Origin: Pacificimonas pallii
GTDB taxonomy: Bacteria; Pseudomonadota; Alphaproteobacteria; Sphingomonadales; Sphingomonadaceae
NCBI RefSeq assembly: GCF_019204005.1
Contig: NZ_JAGSPA010000001.1
Location: forward strand, 310,001-374,000
DNA length: 64,000 bases
Direction of reading: 5' to 3'
This document shows positions 48,562 through 55,831 of the stretch, in pieces; the first letter of the stretch is position 1, and each line of letters starts with the position of its first letter. A program made the position numbers and the translations under genes. Below the pieces are notes generated by a model that was given only the letters and a program-made list of their open reading frames with translations, was not told the DNA's origin and searched no databases.

Positions 48562-51035
48562 TACAGGTCCAGCATCCGCGGACCATCATCAAGCTGGCTG
48601 ACTGGCCGCCGCGGCAGGCACATGCGCACCGCCGTGCCCTCACCCGGCGCAGAATCGAGCTCCAGCGTACCGTTATGCAGGTCGACGATCTCGCGAACCA
48701 GCGACAGACCAAGCCCTACACCCTGGCTGGCCCCGGCATTGGCCGCCTTGTAAAACCGCTCGAAAACCGCATCCTGTTCCTCTTTGGGAATGCCGATCCC
48801 GTTATCCACGACAGCGATCGTGATCCATTCGAGGTCGCCCGACGCCGTCACCGCGACACGGCCGCCCTCCGGTGTGAAGCGGACCGCGTTCGATACGAGA
48901 TTATACAGCGCCTGCTTCAGCCGAACGGCATCGCCCGGCACGGTGCCAAGATCAGCGTCAATGTCGATGGTGAACGCCAGACCCCGGTCCTTCGCGCTTC
49001 CCTTCGACATGTCGGCGACACTTTCAATAAGCGCCTGAACGTCGACATCCTCACTGTCCAGCGAAAGCCCGTCGGCGTCGCTGACGGCAAGATCTATGAT
49101 GCCGTTGATCATCACGCGCAGGCGGTCGGCACTGGTGCGGATCGATCCGACATAATCGGCCTGCTTCCCGTTCAGTGGTCCGGCGATGCCCAATTCAAGC
49201 ATTTCGCCAAATCCGGCAATCGCGGTGAGCGGCGTGCGCAATTCGTAGGACATGTTCTCGACGAACCGGCTTTTCGCCATGTCGGCGGCTTCCAGCGCCT
49301 CGTTACGGTCTCGCAGTGCCGTTTCGATGCGTTCGGCGTCGGTAACGTCGATAAAGGTGAACAGCGCATTGCCATCGGGCAGGGGCACGGCGGAAAATCT
49401 CAGGAAGCGATCATTGTCGAGCAGCAGCCGCCCTTCGCGCTCGGACCGGCCGTCGGTCGAAGCGTTGATCAGCGACCGCATGATGTCGACGACATCGTTG
49501 CCCCGGATACCGACACGGGCTGTCGTGAACAGCGCGTCGACAGCCGGATTGCCTTCCAGCCCTGCCAGCGGAATGTCCCACAGTTCACGAAATGCCCGGT
49601 TATGAAATTGCAGGCGTCCCGACACGCCGAAAACCGCGACAGCCTCCTGCAGATTCTGCAGCGTGGCATCCTGCACCCTCACCAGCTGTTCACGCGACGA
49701 TGCCAGACGCAGGCGTTCCGACTGATCCTCGAAAATCAGCATCAGACCGCCATCGGGCGTCGGCTGCGCCAGCACGCGAAGGACCATATTGTCGGGCAAG
49801 ACCCAGGTTTCCTCAATGCCGGGATCGGTCGACAGGAACCAGCCTCGCCGTGCCGCCATCCATGCCGGAAAATCACGCTGTTCCGGCAGGCGGCGTGCCT
49901 CGCGCATATGCTCGAGCACGCGTCCGAATTCCGGCTGCTGCGCCAGCATTTCCTCACTCACCTGGAACAGCCGCTGAAACGCCTGATTGACACTTTCCAG
50001 GTTCCGCTCGGCATTGAACCGCGCCACACCGGCGGACAGCCGGGCCACGGTATCGGACTGCGCCTTGGCATAACGGTCACGCTCATCGCGCGCTTCATCA
50101 CGATCGGAAATATCAAGCGCAAACCCGGCCACTTCGCCCGAAGGCAGCGGTATCTCTATGACCCGCAGACGTCTGCGCGCGCCCCCGATGACCGTGGTTT
50201 CCTCGCGGACCTGCAACTCGCCCGCCGCCAGTGCGGCCCGCGCGCCGGCACGCGGGGCCATGGTCAGGCTTCCCGTCAACAGCTCGGCCTGCGCCGCGAC
50301 GGCCGCCGCCGGGCTTTCCGCCTCCACCGCTTTTGCATAATATTCATTGACCTCGATCAGCGACAGGTCGGTGCCGCGGCGCCAGACCGGCACCGGCGCC
50401 GCGGCGATCATGCGCCTTGCGGCCTCGGAGCGGGCAATCTCGTCCGCGCGGCGCGTCTCTATCCTGGCCTGCTCATGCCGGATGTCGGTCATATCGACAA
50501 ACCAGACGACAACGCCGCGATCACCGGCAACCTCCGGCGGCGCCGCGCTGCCGCTGGCACTCAGATGACGGCGGCCATCGTTCGTCATCACGTCGATGCG
50601 GAAGGGCACGCCCGATACCGCAGCGGCCGCAACCGCCGTTTCAAGATTGGTGAAGCCCTCACCATTCAGTCCCACATCACCATCAGGAGCAAGCTCGGAC
50701 AGCGTGACGGCGCGGTGGTCCAGACCCAGCCACGCCCTGAGCGCGTCCGACATGGTGACACGGCCCTCATCGCCAACGATCAGATAGGCGCCGGGCACGG
50801 TTTCCAGCAGCCCGCGCAGCCTGAGACCCCACGCCTGCGCGGTTTCCGCCTGCGCCCGCACCCGCACCGAACGAATGACCGCCCATACCGCCAGAAGCAG
50901 CCATGCCGCCGCTACGATCAGAGCCGCGGTCGTGGGCAGCAAAACCGGTCCCGATTCCTGCGCGCGCGCAGCGGATGGCAGACCAAGGCTTAGCGCGAAC
51001 AGGACCAGAAATGTGCGCCGCGCCGGGGACTGCAT
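48561..51035 (-). CDS. divL: DivL-like PAS sensor pseudo-kinase with Tyr in place of the phospho-His
   Basis: An 824-residue membrane protein. A signal-like helix (LVLFALSLGLPSAARAQ) and a membrane segment (about 36-56) are followed by several PAS domains, the dimerisation helix and a full HATPase domain (N-box YNLVSNAVRFTPEGG, VVDNGIGIP, GVGLGLSLV). The H-box reads NMSYELRTPL, so the usual phospho-His is Tyr597 (codon 49245-49247). In Caulobacter DivL the same Tyr change marks a CckA-CtrA pathway regulator that reads DivK. The start is uncertain: ATG at 51035 has no strong ribosome binding site, and the frame stays open to 51530, including an ATG with GGAGG at about 51245. Confidence 0.88.
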   Translation of the reverse strand: MQSPARRTFLVLFALSLGLPSAARAQESGPVLLPTTAALIVAAAWLLLAVWAVIRSVRVRAQAETAQAWGLRLRGLLETVPGAYLIVGDEGRVTMSDALRAWLGLDHRAVTLSELAPDGDVGLNGEGFTNLETAVAAAAVSGVPFRIDVMTNDGRRHLSASGSAAPPEVAGDRGVVVWFVDMTDIRHEQARIETRRADEIARSEAARRMIAAAPVPVWRRGTDLSLIEVNEYYAKAVEAESPAAAVAAQAELLTGSLTMAPRAGARAALAAGELQVREETTVIGGARRRLRVIEIPLPSGEVAGFALDISDRDEARDERDRYAKAQSDTVARLSAGVARFNAERNLESVNQAFQRLFQVSEEMLAQQPEFGRVLEHMREARRLPEQRDFPAWMAARRGWFLSTDPGIEETWVLPDNMVLRVLAQPTPDGGLMLIFEDQSERLRLASSREQLVRVQDATLQNLQEAVAVFGVSGRLQFHNRAFRELWDIPLAGLEGNPAVDALFTTARVGIRGNDVVDIMRSLINASTDGRSEREGRLLLDNDRFLRFSAVPLPDGNALFTFIDVTDAERIETALRDRNEALEAADMAKSRFVENMSYELRTPLTAIAGFGEMLELGIAGPLNGKQADYVGSIRTSADRLRVMINGIIDLAVSDADGLSLDSEDVDVQALIESVADMSKGSAKDRGLAFTIDIDADLGTVPGDAVRLKQALYNLVSNAVRFTPEGGRVAVTASGDLEWITIAVVDNGIGIPKEEQDAVFERFYKAANAGASQGVGLGLSLVREIVDLHNGTLELDSAPGEGTAVRMCLPRRPVSQLDDGPRMLDL

Positions 51036-51339
51036 CACGATAAGCCGAAGGAGAATAAACCCGAACACGCCGCGGACCTTAGCGCCTGCCCCGCGCCATG
51101 TGAATCCGCCATCGTCCAGACCGGGCCAAATGAATCCGCCAGCCCCCTTCGCGCTTCGCCGTTCATTCGCCAGGGCCCCCGCATCAGATACCGGCCCAAA
51201 GAAACATGACGACGTCATGACCACCGCCAGCTCCTCCGGTGACATCTTGCCTCCGCCGGCGACCGCCCATCCTGCAGGGCGCAGGCATCTTGGCCAATCA
51301 CAGATCAGGTGAAGTCCCCGCCCAGACCATTTGGTGGTT
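51036..51339. other. Intergenic region upstream of divL with direct repeat and palindrome
   Basis: This 304-base stretch lies between divL and the sulfotransferase gene, both on the minus strand. It contains two 21-base direct repeats 30 bases apart (see separate entry) and a 15-base palindrome CATGACGACGTCATG at 51205-51219. It also has an open minus frame continuous with divL, with an ATG preceded by GGAGG. It may hold the divL promoter and operators, an N-terminal extension of DivL, or the decayed end of a mobile element. No clear -35/-10 pair was found. Confidence 0.4.
51091..51141 (-). repeat. Two 21-base direct repeats, 30-base period, upstream of divL
   Basis: Copies at 51091-51111 and 51121-51141 agree at 18 of 21 bases; on the minus strand both contain TGGCGGATTCA and then TGGC-CGG. 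The exact 30-base period is about three helical turns. Candidates are paired operators for divL, or multiple terminal repeats of the IS21 type left by an insertion sequence. Confidence 0.5.
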
Positions 51340-52911
51340 TCAGTTGCATGTCTCATGCCGCGCCAGCGCCGCTTCGACGTCAGCGCCGACGGCTTGATAG
51401 TCCTTCCAGCGTCCCACCGATCGTGTGTGAATGGGCGAGCGCACCTGCACGGAACTCGCGGTCGATACCGGCGCACTGTTCCGATGAAAATTAAGCACCT
51501 CCGGATCCCAGTTTTTTCCGGCAAATTCAATCAGCTTCCGACTTTCCGCCTCCTGATCGCTGACCAGGTCCTCATATTTGACCTCTTGATAGCGCGGTCC
51601 AGCGAACAGCCCGCGATACGCATCCGCCAGATCGTTGAACCTGGATACGAAATGTGCCGTCCAGTCCACATCGTACGAATAGTCATAATAGCCGAACTCA
51701 GTCGCGAAGAGCTGGCGGTAGTTCGCGATGACCACGTCGCGTGGATCGCGGCGCACCATGATGATGCGCGCTTCCGGCAGGGCGGCCAGAATGTGCGGGA
51801 CGTAGAAGAAGTTCAGCGGCATCTTATCGACGACAAGATCGTTGCCCTTGTCGGCGGCGAAATCCATGACGACGCGCCGATATCCGGCTGCCATCGCCGC
51901 GGCGTCGACTTCGGCCGCGAGGCTTTCGGGCGTCAGCGCATAAGCGCCCGGAAGGCCGGACAGGCGTTTCGCGATGAGGGCGACATCGCTCAGTTCCCCG
52001 GCAGACATGATGCTGTCATGACTGGACAGGATCCTGTCGGTCAGCGTGGTGCCCGAACGCGGCATGCCGACGACGAACAGCGGAGCGGGATTTATGTCCG
52101 CCACACGCTGGCGGGCAATCCCGTCCTGCATCCGGTGCGCGCGTGCCAGACTCGCGGCGAACAGGCGGTCGACCCAGGCCGCATCATAGCTGGTGACGGA
52201 TCGCTTTTCCGCTTTGGCCGATATCAGCCACGAATAAGCCTGCTCTATATCGCCCAGTCGCTCCGCCACATTCGCCGCCGCATGCCCGATCAGCAATTTT
52301 GCGTCCGCGCCTCTGGTTTCTGAAAACCGGGCCTCAAGCGATACAAGTTTGTCGGCAGACGGCGATTCCAGTTGGACAAGCGCAAGACGAGCGCGATGGA
52401 AGTCGGGATGACGCGCCAGCAGATCGGTAAAGACAATGCGCGCCTCCGTCAGCGCGCCCGCAAATTGCAGGCCGGTCGCCAGATTATAGACGAACTGCGC
52501 ATTCCCCGGCTCTGCGTTCACGGCGCGCCTGAAGTAGGGAAGGGCGCGATCTGTGCGGCCTGTCCGGACAAACAGCACGCCGACCGTGTCGAGGTCCAGC
52601 GGGTCTTCCAAAGACAATTCAGAAAGCCGCTCGGCCACCTGCCGCGCCTCTCTCCGCTCGCCGACAGATAGCAGGGCACGCCCCCTCCCCATCAGTGTGC
52701 GCGGATCTTGATCACCAAGTTCCAGCGCTTTGGCCGATAGCTCAACGGCCTTCGCCGCATTGCCGCCTTCCAGCGCCACAAGCGCCATAACGCCCCAGGC
52801 ACCGCCATCCTGCCGGTCATGCGCAAGTTGTTGCAGCGCACCGTCATATGCCGCCTTGAGCTGCCCGGCGGACAGTTGCGCTTTTGCAACAGCAAGTGGC
52901 GATTGTGTCAT
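51340..52911 (-). CDS. TPR-containing sulfotransferase
   Basis: A 523-residue cytoplasmic protein. Residues 1-215 are tetratricopeptide-like helices, for example WGVMALVALEGGNAAKAVEL and ALPYFRRAVNAEPGNAQFVY. Residues 275-515 are a PAPS-dependent sulfotransferase domain, with the 5'-phosphosulfate loop VGMPRSGTTLTDRIL starting at residue 281 and the 3'-phosphate region VRRDPRDVVIANYRQLF near 390. A Tyr-rich run (FGYYDYSYDVDW) follows. The TPR part probably binds a protein or peptide, so the acceptor may be a polypeptide. It is divergent from a TonB-dependent receptor gene with 75 bases between the starts. Confidence 0.88.
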   Translation of the reverse strand: MTQSPLAVAKAQLSAGQLKAAYDGALQQLAHDRQDGGAWGVMALVALEGGNAAKAVELSAKALELGDQDPRTLMGRGRALLSVGERREARQVAERLSELSLEDPLDLDTVGVLFVRTGRTDRALPYFRRAVNAEPGNAQFVYNLATGLQFAGALTEARIVFTDLLARHPDFHRARLALVQLESPSADKLVSLEARFSETRGADAKLLIGHAAANVAERLGDIEQAYSWLISAKAEKRSVTSYDAAWVDRLFAASLARAHRMQDGIARQRVADINPAPLFVVGMPRSGTTLTDRILSSHDSIMSAGELSDVALIAKRLSGLPGAYALTPESLAAEVDAAAMAAGYRRVVMDFAADKGNDLVVDKMPLNFFYVPHILAALPEARIIMVRRDPRDVVIANYRQLFATEFGYYDYSYDVDWTAHFVSRFNDLADAYRGLFAGPRYQEVKYEDLVSDQEAESRKLIEFAGKNWDPEVLNFHRNSAPVSTASSVQVRSPIHTRSVGRWKDYQAVGADVEAALARHETCN

Positions 52912-52986
52912 AACGAAGTCGTTTTCTTTTGCCTTTTATAACGGATGCGGCACTTTTGGCGCGTTAAATTACATAGGAGTGAGAGC

Positions 52987-55431
52987 ATGTCCTGTACCGG
53001 TCTGGCATCCAAGGCGACTTTCCTGCTCGCCGCAAGCGCAATTGCTTTTTCCGCTCACGCACAGGATGTAGGCGAAGCTGGGCAGGAGGCCACCGACAGC
53101 GACGTGATCGTCGTGACGGCGACCCGCCGCGCCAGTACGGTTCAGGACGTCCCCATCAACATATCGGCGATTGGCGGGGTTCAGCTGGAAGAGCGCCGCC
53201 TTGATAATCTGCGCGAAGTCGCACGCGCCATTCCCGGCGTCTACGTGGTTGATCAGGGCAGCCGCTCTGGCACGCCGATCGTCTTTCGCGGCCTGAACGC
53301 GACCGGTCTCGGTTCGTTCGACGGCAATAATGACGGCGGCGGCACGGTCGCCACTTATGTCGGCGAGATCCCGCTCTACATAGACCTTCGTATCAATGAT
53401 ATTGAACGTGTGGAATTCCTGATCGGCCCGCAGGGTACGCTTTACGGTGCAGGCACACTTGGCGGCGCGATCCGGTATATTCCAGCGCGTCCGGACTTCG
53501 ATGGCGTTTCGGGTGAAGTGCGCGGCGATGCCTATGATTACGCTTCGGGCGGCGGCATCAGTTTTGACGTCGGGGGGACGGTTAACGTACCTCTTACCGA
53601 CAATCTCGCCCTTCGCGCCTCGGTTGACTATCTCGAAGATCAGGGATTCATCGATTATCCCTTCGCGGTGCAGGAAGTCGGCGTTTCGAATCCCGACGCC
53701 AACCCTGCGGATGCGGCGGCCTTCGGCGCAAATCTCCGTCCCCTCAGTGACGTGAATTTCGAAAAGGTCATCAGCGGCAGGGTGGCGCTGCGCCTGAACC
53801 CCGTGGATGCGCTTGACGCCACGCTCACCTATCACTTCCAGAAGGACGAGACGGGTGGCCGTCAATTCTCGCAGCGGCGCCTGTCAAATTACCCGGTTGA
53901 GATCGGCAAATATGAGTCCGCCCTTCGCGTTCCGGAACCCAATGAGCGAACGACACAGCTCGTTTCGCTGGAGCTTGAGCTGGACCTTGGCTTCGCAAAC
54001 CTTGTGTCCGCCACCGGTTACAGCACGTTCGATGATGACGGCAATCGCGACCAGACCGATCTTCTGATCGGGCTTGAATACAGCTATGAGCAGTTCCCCG
54101 AATTCACGGCATTCACCCGTGAAGTGAGCGAGGAAGAGACACTGACGCAGGAACTGCGTCTGGTGTCGGCGTTCGACGGTCCGTTCTCCTTCATCGTCGG
54201 CGGCTTTTTCAACGAGCGCAAGCAGGACAATGTCAGCACCGAATTCACGCCGGGCTACGACCAGTTTGCCGTGGATGAGTTCGGCGGTGTACAATTGCGT
54301 CCCGACTCGATCGAATATATCGCGCCATTCCGCTCACGCCTGACGGAACTCGCGGCCTTTGGTGAGTTTTCCTACCAGCTGACCGATGCCTGGCAGGTGA
54401 CCGTCGGTGGGCGTTACTACGACTATAGCCTGACGACCGCTGCCGCCGTCGATCTGCCGGTCTTCGAAACGGTGTTCAACGGGCGCGACCCGGAATCCAT
54501 CGTCTTCGACTTTGAGCCCGGCGGCCAGAAAGACAATGGCTTCCTGTTCAAGTTCAACACGTCCTATGAAATCAATCCGGACGTGCTGATCTATGCGACT
54601 GTCAGTCAGGGTTACCGGATCGGCAATTCGAACGGCACGGCCGCGTGCCCGAACCCCTTGCCCGACAATCAGATCATCTGCGCGTTACCGAATGAAATCG
54701 CGTTCGGGCCGGACGAGACGCTTAACTATGAGCTTGGTTTCAAAACGCAGTTCTTCGACCGTCGCCTGACCCTGAACGGGGCGATCTATTATATAGACTG
54801 GTCTGACCCGCAGATTGCATCGGCAACGTTAAACGGCCAGTCGCCGATCACGATCAACGGCAATGGCGCCGAAACCAGGGGCGCCGAGCTGTCGGCTGTG
54901 CTGGAACTCGTTGAGGGCCTGTCGATCCGCGGCACCTATTCCTACACGGATCCGAAACTGACCGAGGATTCGCCGAACATCATTCCCGTGCTGACGGGCA
55001 ATACTCCGTTTGACAACGGCTTTTCCGATGGCTTTGCAGGCGACCGTCTGCCGGGTAGCCCCAAGCATCAGGGCAGCCTTTTTGTCGACTATAAATTCCC
55101 CGTTGGCGACAATCTGAACGCGACACTCAGCTACGGCGTCTACGCACAGTCAGACGTTGCGACACGGACCGGTGAACGCGGCGCCTCCCTGACGCTGCCT
55201 GGTTTCGACCAGCACCAGGCGTCGCTTGGCTTAAAGATGGCGAACGGCCTGTCCGTATCTGCCTATGTCGATAATCTATTCAACGAGTATATCGAAACAG
55301 GCGTTCGCGGGACGCCAGCTTTCGACAAGTCGGTGAGCGATATCAACGGCGACCCGGTCTATGTGCGGACCTACGGCACATTCGTCGCACCGCCGCGCCG
55401 GATCGGCGTACGGACGTCGTTTAAATTCTAA
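52987..55431 (+). CDS. TonB-dependent outer-membrane receptor
   Basis: An 814-residue receptor with a signal peptide (LLAASAIAFSAHAQ), a TonB-box-like DSDVIVVTATRR at the start of the plug, a plug domain (VPINISAIGGVQLEERR to GTLYGAGTLGGAIRYIP) and a 22-strand-type barrel ending in Phe (VRTSFKF), as needed for assembly. One close cysteine pair (C-X10-C in CPNPLPDNQIIC) lies in a presumed outer loop. The ATG at 52987 has AGGAG upstream. The substrate is unknown. Most similar receptors in sphingomonads carry iron chelates, sugars or other large nutrients. Confidence 0.9.
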   Translation: MSCTGLASKATFLLAASAIAFSAHAQDVGEAGQEATDSDVIVVTATRRASTVQDVPINISAIGGVQLEERRLDNLREVARAIPGVYVVDQGSRSGTPIVFRGLNATGLGSFDGNNDGGGTVATYVGEIPLYIDLRINDIERVEFLIGPQGTLYGAGTLGGAIRYIPARPDFDGVSGEVRGDAYDYASGGGISFDVGGTVNVPLTDNLALRASVDYLEDQGFIDYPFAVQEVGVSNPDANPADAAAFGANLRPLSDVNFEKVISGRVALRLNPVDALDATLTYHFQKDETGGRQFSQRRLSNYPVEIGKYESALRVPEPNERTTQLVSLELELDLGFANLVSATGYSTFDDDGNRDQTDLLIGLEYSYEQFPEFTAFTREVSEEETLTQELRLVSAFDGPFSFIVGGFFNERKQDNVSTEFTPGYDQFAVDEFGGVQLRPDSIEYIAPFRSRLTELAAFGEFSYQLTDAWQVTVGGRYYDYSLTTAAAVDLPVFETVFNGRDPESIVFDFEPGGQKDNGFLFKFNTSYEINPDVLIYATVSQGYRIGNSNGTAACPNPLPDNQIICALPNEIAFGPDETLNYELGFKTQFFDRRLTLNGAIYYIDWSDPQIASATLNGQSPITINGNGAETRGAELSAVLELVEGLSIRGTYSYTDPKLTEDSPNIIPVLTGNTPFDNGFSDGFAGDRLPGSPKHQGSLFVDYKFPVGDNLNATLSYGVYAQSDVATRTGERGASLTLPGFDQHQASLGLKMANGLSVSAYVDNLFNEYIETGVRGTPAFDKSVSDINGDPVYVRTYGTFVAPPRRIGVRTSFKF

Positions 55432-55831
55432 AAGCCGGACATCATCCGGCGAAATCATGGGGCAATCTGTAATATGCAAATTGCCCCATAAGCTTGCCAC
55501 GAGGCTGACGCGCTGACGTGAATGAATGCATCCAGCTTCATGGCATGATGCGATCATAAAGACGAGAGTAAGCCGCACGGATATTGTTTCGCATACGCAA
55601 ACGAAACAACTTCTGGCCTGCCGAATTTCGTGACTTTTTTATCACGAGTTCAGCTCAAAACACACATATTCGTGCTGACTTCTTTACACGCCTGGCAGGT
55701 AATTCTACAGCTTTGCATCTGACGTGAACGCTGAGGACAAGTGCCTCCAGCCGACGCATGTCATTTGGCCTGGTCGCGCCGGGGTGCCGCTTTTGCTCGG
55801 CGACCCTGAACGACCATCAAAGGCTAAGATA
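55432..55831. other. Intergenic region between two TonB-dependent receptor genes
   Basis: This 400-base stretch has a GCCGGA/TCCGGC hairpin just after the first receptor gene (55434-55450) and a perfect 10-bp inverted repeat ATGGGGCAAT/ATTGCCCCAT (55457-55466 with 55480-55489). It also has a GTTTCG/CGAAAC hairpin near 55590, and TCGTGA/TCACGA arms around a T-run at 55628-55647. A weak promoter candidate for the second receptor is TTTACA (55683) with TACAGC (55706) at 17 bases. No small gene was seen. Confidence 0.4.
55457..55489 (+). terminator. Inverted repeat after the first TonB receptor gene
   Basis: A perfect 10-bp stem with a 13-base loop, 26 bases past the receptor stop codon. It is preceded by a smaller 6-bp hairpin. 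There is no clear T-tract, so it is either a factor-assisted terminator, a 3' mRNA-protecting hairpin or a protein-binding palindrome. Confidence 0.4.

Noticed and set aside
48390-50993. An 867-codon open frame on the plus strand opposite divL and tsaE
   Set aside because: The Arg/Pro/His-rich composition is typical of antisense frames in GC-rich DNA; divL and tsaE motifs are clear on the other strand.
55724-55831. N-terminal extension of the second TonB receptor from a GTG at 55724
   Set aside because: The 36 extra residues are not signal-like and would bury the signal peptide that begins after the ATG at 55832.
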